64,000 bases of DNA from Roseiarcus sp963813195 (GCA_963813195.1 CAWEYC010000036.1:1-64000), one strand, 5' to 3'; shown: positions 25,840 to 37,583, counted from the stretch's first letter. Program-made: numbers and translations. Notes: generated from the letters alone by a model not told the origin.

Positions 25840-26553
25840 TCACCCGGCGCGCATCTGTTCCAGGAGCGCGCGCGCGTGCCCGTCGCCAATCGCCTGGGCG
25901 GCCAGCGCGGCGCGCCCGCCTGCGGCATAGGCGGCGGCGGCGCGCAAAAGCGCTTCGAGCCGCGCCGCCGCGCCGGCGTCGAACGCGCTATAGGCGCCGT
26001 CGGTGAGGCGGGCGATTTCCCGAAACGCGCGACGCGCCGACGGATCGTCGCCCTCCTGGAACATGAAAGCCTTGACGCCGGCGAGCGCGAGTTCGCCGGC
26101 AATCCCCATCACCCGGTCGACGCCCTCCTCCATCGCATCGCCGACAAAAACCAGCGCGCCGACCTTGGCGCGGCGCGCCTCGTCGCGCGCATGGGCCAGC
26201 ACCTTGCCGAGCTGCGTCGTGCCGCCGCGCACCGATATGCGGCTCATCAGTTCGCCGAGCCCCTGGCCGCCGGAAACGAAGCGCGAGGCGCGGCATTCGT
26301 TCATGCCGCGGAAATAGACCAGCTGCACGTCGAGGCCGCCCAGATCCGCAGCGGCCTGGAACATCCGACCTTGCAAACTCTGCGCTAGGTCCCAGGTCGG
26401 CTGGCGGCTCATTGTCGCATCGAGGGCGAAGATCATGCGTCCACGTTGGCCCGCCGACGGCGCCGGCGTCGACCGGGCCGCCTCGACGAAGGCGGCGATC
26501 TGCGCCTCGGACTCGCGCGTCGCCAGCGGCGGTTTGCCGCCCTGCGTGCCCAT
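25840..26553 (-). CDS. VWA-domain-like protein
   Basis: A 237-residue protein with a von Willebrand A-like fold: MIFALDATMSRQPTWDLAQSLQ (D-x-T/S-x-S metal-site variant), LDVQLVYFRGMNECRAS, SVRGGTTQLGKVLAHA (Thr of the metal site) and ALVFVGDAMEEGVDRV (Asp). The ATG at 26553 follows a GAGAGGAATC site. C-terminal Ala-rich helices end the protein. It may share a transcript with the DnaJ-domain gene downstream (98 bases). Function unknown; such proteins often act with an AAA+ ATPase, which is not seen here. Confidence 0.75.
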   Translation of the reverse strand: MGTQGGKPPLATRESEAQIAAFVEAARSTPAPSAGQRGRMIFALDATMSRQPTWDLAQSLQGRMFQAAADLGGLDVQLVYFRGMNECRASRFVSGGQGLGELMSRISVRGGTTQLGKVLAHARDEARRAKVGALVFVGDAMEEGVDRVMGIAGELALAGVKAFMFQEGDDPSARRAFREIARLTDGAYSAFDAGAAARLEALLRAAAAYAAGGRAALAAQAIGDGHARALLEQMRAG

Positions 26554-26632
26554 GATTCCTCTCCTCGCGCGAGATGCGCGCTCGACTAAGATCGGCGCCG
26601 GGCCACGTCGCCGCAAGAGCAACCGCCGGATT

Positions 26633-27070
26633 TCACAACAGGCCGAGTTCGCCGAGCGCCCGACGCAATTCCTCCGGCATCGCGCCGGCGCCCTCGCCCG
26701 AGGCGGCGAGATCCGGCGGCGCGTCCTTAGGCGAGAAATAGCGCCAGCCCTGAAACGGCCGCATGGGTCGCGGCCGCACCGGCGTAACCGCGGGATCGAG
26801 CCAAAGCCGGCAGCGACCAATGCCGTCGGCATCGACGAAGGGTTCGACGTCGAGGAGCCGCTGGCGCGCGGCGAGTTGGCCCTTGATCACCCAATAGAGG
26901 GAGCCGCCGTCGACGAGCGCTTCAGCGCGCTTGGGGACCATGCGAGTGACATGGGCGTGCCGCGGCGCCTCACCGCGGGCGACGCGTTCCGCGACGCGCA
27001 GCTCCACCCAGTCTTCAAGGTCGGCGATCGAGTCCGCGCCGACACATAGCTTAACGAGATTCAGGGCCAT
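26633..27070 (-). CDS. DUF1489 family protein
   Basis: A 145-residue protein that begins MALNLVKLCVGADSIADLEDW, the signature of the DUF1489 (COG5458) family restricted mainly to alphaproteobacteria. Other landmarks: HVTRMVPKRAEALVDGGSLYWVIKG and RPFQGWRYFSPKDAP. The start is set by the family N-terminus; the reading frame stays open upstream. Function unknown. Confidence 0.88.
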   Translation of the reverse strand: MALNLVKLCVGADSIADLEDWVELRVAERVARGEAPRHAHVTRMVPKRAEALVDGGSLYWVIKGQLAARQRLLDVEPFVDADGIGRCRLWLDPAVTPVRPRPMRPFQGWRYFSPKDAPPDLAASGEGAGAMPEELRRALGELGLL

Positions 27071-27173
27071 GTCGGCATTATGACGCGTTCGGATGAAAAA
27101 CCGAAGCGGCGGACTGGTCGGACTGCTGATCTTCACGATTTCGCGCGCCATCGGCGGCCCCTGAGATCGCGTT

Positions 27174-29291
27174 TCAACCCGCGACCGCCGACCGGCGGCG
27201 CATTCCCGCCTCAGCCATGGGGGGCATCGGAGGGCAGCGCTCGAACGCTGCCGCAAGAGCGTCGGCGGGCATCGGCCTCATGAAGAGGTAGCCCTGCATT
27301 TCGTCGCATCCCGCCGATCGCAGCAATTCGAACTGCTCACGGGTTTCGACGCCCTCCCCGGTCAGCGCAAGGCCGAGTTCCCTCGCCAACCTCGCCGCCG
27401 AGCGGATCACCGCCGCGCATCTCGGATTGGCCAAGGCGTCGACAACGAAACCGCGATCAATCTTGATGCGGTCGAGCGGCAGGCGCGCTATCGCGGTCAT
27501 CGAGGAATAGCCCGCGCCAAAGTCGTCGAGCGCGATCGCCACGCCGAAGCGGCGCAAGGCGTTCAGGCTTGCCGCTGCAGCCTCGAAATCGTCGATGAAC
27601 GACGATTCCGTGATTTCCAACTCGAGCCGGCGCGGATCGAATCCTCGCGCCTCGACGATTTCATGGATCGTCGCCATAAAGGACGGCGACTTCAATTGCG
27701 CGGCGGAGACATTGACGGCGACGCGCAAATGGTTCGGCCAAGTCGCCGCGATGTGCGTCGCCTCACGAAGCGCCCAGACTCCGATCTCCTCGATACAGCC
27801 GCATTCCTCCGCCGCGACGAGAAAAAGGCTTGCGGGCGCCTCGGCGAATCCGGGACGGCGCCAGCGCAGAAGCGCTTCAAATCCTTTGGTCGCGCCGTTC
27901 GCCGCGTCGACGAGGGGCTGGAAGTCCAGCCGCATTTCGCCGTTACGCAGCGCCTGACGCAGCGCCGCTCCCGTTTCGCGCCGCTCGCGCGCTTCGCGGC
28001 TCTCGGCGTCGTCGACGAAGGCGATCGAACTGTGGTGCTGCTTGGCCCTGAACAGCGCTGCGTCCGCATTGCGCGCGAGGCGGTCGCCGTTCTCGCCGTG
28101 ATCCGGCGCCAAGGCGACGCCGACCGTCACCGAACACACGCTTTCGCCCCAGGCGAAAACGAATGGGCGCCGAAATTCCGCTACAATCCGTTGCGCCAGC
28201 GCCGCAGCCGCGTCGCGGCTCGGCATGTCGGAGGCGACCAGCGCGAACGCGTCGCCGCCGAGCCGCGCGACGAAATCGTCCGCCCGGCAGGCCTTGCGCA
28301 AGACGAGCGCGGCGCGAACGATCATTTCATCGCCCGCGGCGTGGCCGAACGTCTCGTTGAACAGTCGAAAGGGATCGAGATCGAAGCACATCAGCGCGAA
28401 TCTCTCTCCCGCGCCGGCGCGCTGCTCGAACGCAGCCGCCAATCGCTCGTTGAGCGCCAGACGGTTCCCGACGCCGGTCAGCGGATCGCGGCGCGCGGCC
28501 GCTTCCTCGGCGAAACGGGCGATCGTGCGGCGCGCGAGTTGGCTCGCCTGAGAATGCGCCTGGAACACAAGGAAGCCGGCGTTGAGGAGCTGCGCGGCGA
28601 CAATGGGAAGCGCCGCGGCGGGCGGCGCGTGAACCGCGGCGAATAGGCAGCCAAGCGCGACCGGAGCGATAAAACCATACGCCATTGGCAATGCGACCGC
28701 GAGTTGCAGCGCGCCGCCGCTCATCACGCTCATCGATAGCGTCGCGATCAGGGTTCGCTGAACCGCATCGGCGTAGGTCTGAGCCAAGGCCAGACCGCAG
28801 GCCCAGATCGCGCCCTTGACGATCGCGCGGATCGTCGTACGCCTGAACTCGCGAACCGCGTCGGGCGTCGAGCCCGCATCGTCGGTAGCGATGGACCGCC
28901 GGAGAGCGCGGGAAATTCCCGTGTACGCGGCGAGCACGAGGGCCCACGCGATCAGCGGCGCGCGCGCCGGGGTGTGCCACATGCCAAGCGGCAGCAGAGC
29001 GGCGCCGAGCATCGCTGCCGCCAGCGGAGGCACCCCGTTGCTTTGCACGGCCGCCAGCTGTGCGACACGGACACTGGCCATTTCCAGCGGCGCGAGCGGC
29101 CGATGCGAGAAGGCCAGGCAATCGCCGTCGAACCATCGCCCGAGCCGCGCGACGATCCTCGCCACCCACGGCCCGATGCGCCTGGCCAAGAGCCGATTGG
29201 CCGCACCGCCGCCGAGCCGGCGATCGTTCTCGAGCCTCTGGGCGTTCGACACGGGAATTGGGGCGTCCGGTAGCGGGTGAAAATTCGTCAA
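27174..29291 (-). CDS. Membrane GGDEF/EAL protein with degenerate GGDEF site
   Basis: A 705-residue c-di-GMP signalling protein. Residues 75-245 have about six membrane helices, then GGDEF (265-425) and EAL (440-700). The GGDEF motif is GGDAF (345-349), so the catalytic Glu is missing and cyclase activity is unlikely. The EAL domain keeps EALLRW (E472), NVSAAQL, LELEITES, DDFGAGYSS, KIDRGFV and GEGVET, so it should hydrolyse c-di-GMP. The GGDEF domain may still bind GTP and act as a regulator. The TTG at 29291 is weak; later ATGs (about residues 71 and 94) are possible. Confidence 0.9.
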   Translation of the reverse strand: MTNFHPLPDAPIPVSNAQRLENDRRLGGGAANRLLARRIGPWVARIVARLGRWFDGDCLAFSHRPLAPLEMASVRVAQLAAVQSNGVPPLAAAMLGAALLPLGMWHTPARAPLIAWALVLAAYTGISRALRRSIATDDAGSTPDAVREFRRTTIRAIVKGAIWACGLALAQTYADAVQRTLIATLSMSVMSGGALQLAVALPMAYGFIAPVALGCLFAAVHAPPAAALPIVAAQLLNAGFLVFQAHSQASQLARRTIARFAEEAAARRDPLTGVGNRLALNERLAAAFEQRAGAGERFALMCFDLDPFRLFNETFGHAAGDEMIVRAALVLRKACRADDFVARLGGDAFALVASDMPSRDAAAALAQRIVAEFRRPFVFAWGESVCSVTVGVALAPDHGENGDRLARNADAALFRAKQHHSSIAFVDDAESREARERRETGAALRQALRNGEMRLDFQPLVDAANGATKGFEALLRWRRPGFAEAPASLFLVAAEECGCIEEIGVWALREATHIAATWPNHLRVAVNVSAAQLKSPSFMATIHEIVEARGFDPRRLELEITESSFIDDFEAAAASLNALRRFGVAIALDDFGAGYSSMTAIARLPLDRIKIDRGFVVDALANPRCAAVIRSAARLARELGLALTGEGVETREQFELLRSAGCDEMQGYLFMRPMPADALAAAFERCPPMPPMAEAGMRRRSAVAG

Positions 29292-29397
29292 TACCCGCTA
29301 TGGTAGCATTTCTTGCTGTACAGCCTCTTAATGATTGTAGAGAAAAATGATGAACTCGCGGTCGTCAACGAGGGAAAACGCACCGCGCAGCGCTGGG

Positions 29398-31356
<1,959 letters not shown>

Positions 31357-31553
31357 GACGGCTCCCTTAGCGCGGTCCCGGTATAACGGAAGCGACGAGG
31401 AAGGCCAGCGAGCGGGGTTGGGGGCGCCGGATTCTCGATCCGGACGGCGCGCATAAAGCGCGCCTCGCAGTCCCCGCCTCCGTGGCCGAGCCTTGCCGGC
31501 TCTTCGTTGGCGCCCTAGTGAAGCCGCGACGATCAAAAAACTGGAGAATAGCG

Positions 31554-32533
31554 ATGGCCGAGGACGTCATGAAGAAGGTCCGCCTGGGGCGAACGGAGCT
31601 CATGGTCACTCCGGTCGGCTTCGGGGCGGCGGGGCTCGGAGATATGCCTGACACCTATGGCTACCGAGTTCGATTCGGAGCGCGCCAAGGCCACGATGCA
31701 GGCCATTTTCGACGGAGAGGTGAATTTCATCGACACGTCGCGCATCTACGGCATGGGTCGCAGCGAGGAGAGGATCGGCGCCGCCATCCGGGAGCGCGGC
31801 GGGCTGCCGTCGGGTTTCCTCATCTCGACCAAGTTGGACCGCGATCCCGAGACCAATGTCTTCGACGCCGCGCAGGCGCGCCGCTCGATCGAGCAGAGCC
31901 TCGCCGCGCTTGGGCTCACGCAGATCGACATGCTGCATCTGCACGATCCCGAGCATTCGCGCTCGCTGGAGGAGGCGACCGCCCGGGACGGAGCCCTGGG
32001 CGAACTCTTCCGCATGAAAGAGGAGGGATTGGTGAAGGCGGTGGGTCTGGCGGCGGGATCGGTGACAATGATGATTCCGCTGCTGCGCGATTGGGATTTC
32101 GATGTGCTGATCACGCATAATCGCTTCACCCTCGCCAATCGCAACGCTGAAGCCATGCTGAACCTCGCGCAGTCCAGAGGCATCGCCGTCCTCAACGCCG
32201 CGCCCTATGCCGGCGGCGTCCTGGCCAAGGGGTCGAGCGAGTACCCCCGCTATGTCTATCAGGAGGCGTCCGCCGCCGCGCTCGATCCCATTCGCCGCAT
32301 CGAGGCGATCTGCGCCCGTCACGGCGTGCCCACGGGGGCTGCGGCGCTGCAGTTTTTCCATGCGCGACCCGCGGGTCAACTCGACGATCTGCGGGGTCGC
32401 CGAGCCCGGGCACGTCAACAAGACGCTCGACTGGGCGCGGTTTCCAATTCCTGAAGTGGTGTGGGAGGAACTGAAGGCGGCGCCGGCATCGACCGACGAC
32501 CCGGAGGCGACGCGCGAGTACCGGCCGGGCTAG
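31554..32533 (+). pseudogene. Aldo/keto reductase, two frameshifts
   Basis: Three frames in succession rebuild an aldo/keto reductase of about 325 residues, close to D-threo-aldose dehydrogenase/pyridoxal dehydrogenase-like members. Frame 1: MKKVRLGRTELMVTPVGFG to DTYGYRV; frame 2: DSERAKATMQAIFDGEVN, the catalytic IDTSRIYGMGRSEE (Asp/Tyr) and STKLDRDP; frame 3: SMRDPRVNSTICGVAEPGHV to the end. One extra T at 31669-31670 (TT) and one extra T in the T5 run at 32353-32357 account for both shifts. GGAGAATA precedes the ATG. With both bases removed the gene would be full length. Confidence 0.82.
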
Positions 32534-32660
32534 TCGCTTCGCGGCGACTTCGGGGACGGACGCGCGCCGCGCGCCCGAACTCGTTCTAGCCCGCAGCTGC
32601 CACGCTATTGTTCAAATGAGAAGATTCCGGCACCGACACTGCAGACGGTGCAATTCACTG

Positions 32661-33473
32661 TCAGAACGTAACTCGCCAATAGGCGAGTACCTCACGAACT
32701 TCTTTACGTGGATAGCGCGGGCCCGCCTGATCGAGATCCCGCTTAATCGCCCGCTTCCGTTCCCCAGCAATCTGCTCAATGGCCGCCGACAATGGTACGG
32801 TTCCAAGAGGGCGCTTCTCGCCGGGAGACCGCGGCCAACTTTTCGGATAGCCGTCCCAAGCGTTCCACGCATCGAGCGCAGTGACCGCTTCCCGCAGGCT
32901 TTCGTGATCGCACGTCCACCCGTATAGGTTGCGCGCGCAAATTCTGAGCATCGCTTTCACGTCGGGCATCGTATCCGTGAACGCTTTCAGGGGTGTCGGC
33001 AGCAAGACCATGTTTGCGATGCAGGAGAAGTATCGCCGATCCTTCACGACGTCGTTGGACTTCTGGAATGCGGGATCGTCGATCCCCCATATGTGGCAGC
33101 AGGACCAGTTCGGCCGTTCCGCCTTCCTGAGGCCGAGAGCCAAGGTGAGGGCTTGGTTCGCGTTGATGTTCCCCTCGACCTTCGGCGACGACGCGCCAGT
33201 TGTTCGCTTTGTATTCGTCTGAATTTCGGTCCAGTTTGCCTTGTAGAGCTGGTGGCCGCGACCGTGCTCAGGGAACCAGACCGGCAGCAGCCTAAAGGTC
33301 TCAGGCGCGACCCACCGAGCCGTACGCTCGATCAGAGATGCGATCTCTGGAATCCCAATTTCGGCCCGAAGCGCATCCAAGCCGTCGAGGGGTACTGTCG
33401 TCGATGTCGAAACCTCGGAAGAAGCACCTGATTGATCGCTCGCTATCGGTGAACGCAGCTCTCTCATTGACAT
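32661..33473 (-). CDS. Unrecognised protein, possibly HNH-nuclease-like
   Basis: A 270-residue soluble protein I do not recognise. The centre (about 140-215) reads ERPNWSCCHIWGIDDPAFQ, then DRRYFSCIANMVLLPTPLKAF and AMLRICARNLYGWTCDH. A His followed 30-40 residues later by Asn in an ...NMVLLP segment recalls the HNH/ββα-metal nuclease layout, and the Cys pairs could bind zinc; this is weak. Composition is less GC-rich than the flanking carboxylase genes. It starts 14 bases after mccB and separates mccB from mccA, so it looks like an insertion into a catabolic locus. The ATG two codons downstream (33467) is an alternative start. Confidence 0.6.
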   Translation of the reverse strand: MSMRELRSPIASDQSGASSEVSTSTTVPLDGLDALRAEIGIPEIASLIERTARWVAPETFRLLPVWFPEHGRGHQLYKANWTEIQTNTKRTTGASSPKVEGNINANQALTLALGLRKAERPNWSCCHIWGIDDPAFQKSNDVVKDRRYFSCIANMVLLPTPLKAFTDTMPDVKAMLRICARNLYGWTCDHESLREAVTALDAWNAWDGYPKSWPRSPGEKRPLGTVPLSAAIEQIAGERKRAIKRDLDQAGPRYPRKEVREVLAYWRVTF

Positions 33474-33487
33474 CGTCTCTACGCCCC

Positions 33488-35095
33488 TCACATCCTGAAC
33501 ACGCCGAAGCGCGTCGGCTCCACCGGCGCGTTGAAGCAAGCCGAAAAGGCCAGGCTGAGCACGCGGCGCGTTTGCGCGGGCGCGATCACGCCGTCGTCCC
33601 ACAGCCGCGCGGTCGCGAAATAGGGCGAGCCCTCGCTGTCGTAGCGGGCGCGGATCGGCGCCTTGAAGGCCTCTTCCTCCTCGGCCGACCAGGACTTGCC
33701 CTGCGCTTCGAACCCGTCGCGCCGAAGCGTCGCGAGGACGCTCACCGCCTGCTCGCCGCCCATCACGCTGATGCGCGCGTTCGGCCAGGTGAAGAGAAAC
33801 CGCGGCCCGTAGGCCCTCCCGCACATGCCGTAATTGCCGGCGCCGAACGAACCGCCGACGATCAGCGTGATCTTCGGCACCTCAGCGCAGGCGACTGCGG
33901 TCACCAATTTGGCCCCATCCTTGGCGATCCCGCCCGCTTCATAGCGCTGGCCGACCATGAAGCCGGAAATGTTCTGCATGAACAGCAGCGGGATTTTGCG
34001 CTGGGCGCAGAGTTCGACGAAATGCGCGCCTTTGAGCGCGCTGTCGGAGAAGAGAACGCCATTGTTGGCGACGATGCCGATCAGCATGCCGTTGAGGCGG
34101 GCGAAGCCGGTGATCAGCGTCGTGCCGTAACGCGCCTTGAAGGCGTCGAATTCCGAGCCGTCGACGAGGCGCGCGATGATTTCGTGCGCGTCGACCTGCT
34201 TGCGCAAATCGACGGGAACGATGCTCGCGAGGTCCTCGATGGGATAGAGCGGCTCGACCGCCGCCGCGAGGTCGGGAATGAGTTTTGGGGCGCGGTTGAG
34301 ATTGGCCAGCGCCCGGCGCGCCAGGGCGAGCGCGTGGACGTCGTCGCGCGCCATCGTATCGGCGACGCCGGAGACGCGGGTATGCAAATCGGCCCCGCCG
34401 AGGTCCTCCGCCGACACGGTTTCGCCGGTCGCCGCCTTCACCAGCGGCGGTCCGGCGAGAAAGATGGTGCCCTGCTTCTCGACGATGATCGTCTCGTCCG
34501 ACATGGCGGGAACATAGGCGCCGCCCGCGGTGCACGAGCCCATCACCACCGCGATCTGCGCGAGGCCCGCCGCCGACATGCGCGCCTGATTGTAGAAGAT
34601 GCGCCCGAAATGCTCGCGGTCGGGAAAGACTTCGGACTGGTGCGGCAGGTTGGCGCCGCCGGAATCGACCAGATAGACGCAGGGCAGCGCGTTTTCGGAC
34701 GCGATCTCCTGCGCGCGCAGGTGCTTCTTCACCGTCATGGGGTAATAGGCGCCGCCCTTGATGGTGGGATCGTTGGCGACGATCATCGCCTCGCGGCCGT
34801 GGATGCGCCCGATTCCGGCGACCATGCCGGCGCCGTGCACGTCGCCCTCGTACATGCCAAAGGCCGCGAGCGCCCCGATCTCGAGAAAGGGCGAGTCCGG
34901 ATCGATGAGACGGGCGACGCGTTCGCGCGTCAACAGCTTGCCGCGCGCGACATGGCGTTCGCGCGCCTTTGCCGCTCCCCCCTCCGCGGCGATGCGCCGG
35001 CGCTCGGCGAGTTCATCGAGGAGCCGCCGCCACGCGGCCCGGTTGGCTTCGTCGGCTGCGGCGTCGGGCCGCGGGGCGCTGGCGATCACCGCCAT
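33488..35095 (-). CDS. mccB: Methylcrotonyl-CoA carboxylase carboxyltransferase (beta) subunit
   Basis: A 535-residue carboxyltransferase that moves the carboxyl group from biotin to 3-methylcrotonyl-CoA. Typical MCC-beta segments are GMYEGDVHGAGMVAGIGRIHGRE, DPTIKGGAYYPMTVKKHLRAQE, LVDSGGANLPHQ, CTAGGAYVPAMSDE and GGSFGAGNYGMCGRAYGPRF. Full length. It shares the strand with mccA but an aldo/keto reductase pseudogene and an unrecognised gene stand between. No isovaleryl-CoA dehydrogenase or HMG-CoA lyase is nearby. Confidence 0.93.
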   Translation of the reverse strand: MAVIASAPRPDAAADEANRAAWRRLLDELAERRRIAAEGGAAKARERHVARGKLLTRERVARLIDPDSPFLEIGALAAFGMYEGDVHGAGMVAGIGRIHGREAMIVANDPTIKGGAYYPMTVKKHLRAQEIASENALPCVYLVDSGGANLPHQSEVFPDREHFGRIFYNQARMSAAGLAQIAVVMGSCTAGGAYVPAMSDETIIVEKQGTIFLAGPPLVKAATGETVSAEDLGGADLHTRVSGVADTMARDDVHALALARRALANLNRAPKLIPDLAAAVEPLYPIEDLASIVPVDLRKQVDAHEIIARLVDGSEFDAFKARYGTTLITGFARLNGMLIGIVANNGVLFSDSALKGAHFVELCAQRKIPLLFMQNISGFMVGQRYEAGGIAKDGAKLVTAVACAEVPKITLIVGGSFGAGNYGMCGRAYGPRFLFTWPNARISVMGGEQAVSVLATLRRDGFEAQGKSWSAEEEEAFKAPIRARYDSEGSPYFATARLWDDGVIAPAQTRRVLSLAFSACFNAPVEPTRFGVFRM

Positions 35096-35196
35096 GGGCT
35101 TAATCTCCGATCTCGAGAGCGATCACATCCGAACGTATTTTTCCGAAATTAGGGCGTATCGGGCGAGCAGCCACGAAGAAAGAAGGGCTAGCCATC

Positions 35197-36156
35197 TCAC
35201 GAGGGCGAAGTCGGCAGTGACCGTGCCGGCCTGGTGTCGTGAATCTTGCCGTAGTCGATGTGGCGCATCCCTTGCTCGTCGAGGCTGTGGATATCGACGA
35301 ATTCGTGGCCCGGCCGCACGTCCTGCGCCGCGAACGTACAGCGCGCGTGCACGGTCTGCGCCGAGGTTTCGTCGTGTCCCCTGATGCTGACGATGAAATT
35401 GGTCTCGCTGCCGAGAAGCTCGCTTTCGCTCATGCCGCGCAGCGGACTGTCGACGTCGATCGGGTGGAACAAGGTCCAGCTCAGGGCGAGCACCGGGTTC
35501 TCGCTTTTGAGCAGGCGCAACTGCTCAAAGCCGATGAATTTTCGCCCCTCGGCGGTCGTCGTCGCGCGCAGCATCCAGAGCTTCGCGGTGGCCTCGCTGA
35601 TGAAGGTGTTGCGGGCGTTGGCGAGGCGGAAAGTCAAGGTGGGTGTGCCGTCATGGACGGCGAGGACGGCGCTTCGCGCGAAGATGAGCCGCGCGCGCGG
35701 CCGCGAAAAGCGGGCGAACACCAGCCCGGCCATCACCGCGAACATCAACAAGCCGATGAAGTTCTCGGCGGTCGCGACGATGTGGCCGTAGAGCGTCTGC
35801 GGATGCATGTCGCCGTAGCCGACGGTCGAAGTCGTCTCGACGCTGAAGAAGAAGAGATCGGACAGGCTGCCCGGCCGCGCGTTGGCGACCGGATCGGAAC
35901 CGACCGCGTAGACGCAGGCGAAAACGACATTGATCGCGACGAAGGCAGAGGCGAGCACGCCAATGAACCTCGGCCAGCTCGCCGTCATCGCATTGTGATA
36001 GAAGTCGGTCCACAGGCCGCGCTCGAGCCCGTCGGCGATGACTCTTCGCCCCTGCCCCAGATGCCGCGTCTGCGAGCGGGTCCGCTTGGCGCGAGGCGCG
36101 GCGAAGATCGCTCGCATGCGCGAGGCTAGATCGCTTCGTATTTGTCGATGCGCCAT
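35197..36156 (-). CDS. Inward-rectifier-type potassium channel (KirBac-like)
   Basis: A 319-residue channel: a short amphipathic slide region, TM1 (about 65-86), pore loop with filter TVGYGD (111-116) after FFFSVETTS, TM2 (about 125-147), then a cytoplasmic beta-sandwich (RLIFARSAVLAVHDGTPTLTFRLANARN) typical of Kir channels. It should be a tetrameric K+ channel gated by the cytoplasmic domain. The ATG at 36156 overlaps the GST gene by 31 bases; an ATG at 36117 avoids the overlap. Confidence 0.9.
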   Translation of the reverse strand: MAHRQIRSDLASRMRAIFAAPRAKRTRSQTRHLGQGRRVIADGLERGLWTDFYHNAMTASWPRFIGVLASAFVAINVVFACVYAVGSDPVANARPGSLSDLFFFSVETTSTVGYGDMHPQTLYGHIVATAENFIGLLMFAVMAGLVFARFSRPRARLIFARSAVLAVHDGTPTLTFRLANARNTFISEATAKLWMLRATTTAEGRKFIGFEQLRLLKSENPVLALSWTLFHPIDVDSPLRGMSESELLGSETNFIVSIRGHDETSAQTVHARCTFAAQDVRPGHEFVDIHSLDEQGMRHIDYGKIHDTRPARSLPTSPS

Positions 36157-36779
36157 GGCTCAGCCTCGGCATCCGCGATCCACGCCTTCCACGCCGGGAG
36201 CGCCATCACCGCGTTCATATATTCGCGCGTGGCGGGCGAAACTGGAACGTCATAAACATGGAAGCGGTTGACGACCGGCGCGAACATCGCATCGGCGGCG
36301 CTGAAACGGCCGAACAGGAAGGGGCCGGCTTTGCCGAAGGCCTGGCGCGCCTGCGCCCAGGCCGCCTCGATGCGCGCGACATCCGCCTCGACGGCCTCGG
36401 GGAGCGCAATTTCGCGCACCGGCCGAAGGAATTGGGTCGGGCAGTGCTGGCGCAGCGCCTGATATCCGGCGTGCATCTCGCTGGATAGCGAGCGCGCATG
36501 CGCCCGCGCCGCCTTGCCGCGCGGCCAGATCGCCTTCTGCGGATAGAGGTCGGCGATGTATTCCGTGATCGCCAGCGACTCCCAGACCGTGATCGCCCCA
36601 TCGTGCAGGGCCGGGCATTTGCCGCCTGGAGAGTGTTCGAGGATCAGCGCCCGCGTCTCTGGCTGATCCAGAGGAATGACGATCTCCTCGAACGGAATCT
36701 TGAAATGCGCGAGCAGAATCCACGGCCGGAGCGACCAGGAGGAATAGGCCTTGTTGGCGATGACGAGCTTCAACGGCAA
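36126..36779 (-). CDS. Glutathione S-transferase family protein
   Basis: A 217-residue cytosolic GST. The thioredoxin-like N domain begins LKLVIANKAYSSWSLRPW, with Ser in the SxxS position used to activate glutathione in zeta/theta-like bacterial GSTs, then KCPALHDGAITVWESLAITEY (glutathione-binding cis-Pro and Glu-Ser). The helical C domain follows with FGRFSAADAMFAPVV. Reaction unknown. It overlaps the downstream channel gene, so the two are probably co-transcribed. Confidence 0.88.
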   Translation of the reverse strand: MPLKLVIANKAYSSWSLRPWILLAHFKIPFEEIVIPLDQPETRALILEHSPGGKCPALHDGAITVWESLAITEYIADLYPQKAIWPRGKAARAHARSLSSEMHAGYQALRQHCPTQFLRPVREIALPEAVEADVARIEAAWAQARQAFGKAGPFLFGRFSAADAMFAPVVNRFHVYDVPVSPATREYMNAVMALPAWKAWIADAEAEPWRIDKYEAI

Positions 36780-37100
36780 TTGGGCGCTCCCCCCTCAAGC
36801 GGACGTGGCGGATCAATCGACGCGCGGTGGGACCGAGTCAAGGGAGCGATGGTGTGGCGGCGCAATTTTGAATTGCTGCAATGGGGGAAGCGGACATGGA
36901 GGCGTATCGCAACCGTGTCCGCACTGACGCCCCAACCGGCCGAGACGGGTTTCCGGCGCGATGGCTTCCTATCAAGGGCTTGCGAGGCGATTTTCCGCCG
37001 CCGCGTAGTGGCGAAGGCTTCCCTCGCCAGCCGAAGAAAGGGCCCCATCACGGGGACGGCCGCCACGCGCCCGAGCCGCCGCCGCTCGTCAATCCCTTCG

Positions 37101-37170
37101 TCAAGTCCGCGCAACTTTTGTCAAGCCATGTCAAGTTTTGTCAAGCCATGTCAAGCCATGTCAAGGATTC
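37101..37170. repeat. Seven-unit, 10-bp-period direct repeat array
   Basis: Seven consecutive decamers: TCAAGTCCGC, GCAACTTTTG, TCAAGCCATG, TCAAGTTTTG, TCAAGCCATG, TCAAGCCATG, TCAAGGATTC. Three copies are identical and six begin TCAAG; an inverted copy (CTTGACA) follows at 37172-37178. The 10-base period places each TGTCAAG on the same face of the helix, as in arrays of protein-binding sites. Confidence 0.65.
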
Positions 37171-37583
37171 GCTTGACAGCATCTTGTACGATATCAATGA
37201 GTTAGCGCAGAACGAGTTGACAAACGCCGCCTCCGCAATGTCTTGACGCCCCGACCCGTGCCGCTCTCTCGGCCGAGGGCGAGGCGCCGCGATCGCCGAA
37301 GTGACAGGATAGCCGAAATTCTGACAATCAGAAAGAGATTGTTGTCATTGCGGGGCTCGCTCGGGGTCCCCGGCCGGTCGGCGGGAAGGCGGCGCGTCGC
37401 GCCGCGCTAATTCCGTGCGTTTCGTAGGGCGTCGACGGAATTCAGGCCTCGCCCGTCGGCTGCGGAGGGAAAGCGGACCTACAAACTTAGCCGGAAAAAT
37501 CTAGCTTCCGCCGGTTCAACAATGGGTAGCGGAGCAAAACCCGCCGAGACTTTCTGACCGCCGGTGGATGAAACGTCAGAGGC

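Noticed and set aside
36881..37246. Open frame of 121 codons across the 10-bp repeat array
   Set aside because: Its Ser/His/Val-Lys tail merely translates the repeats; there is no domain and no ribosome site.
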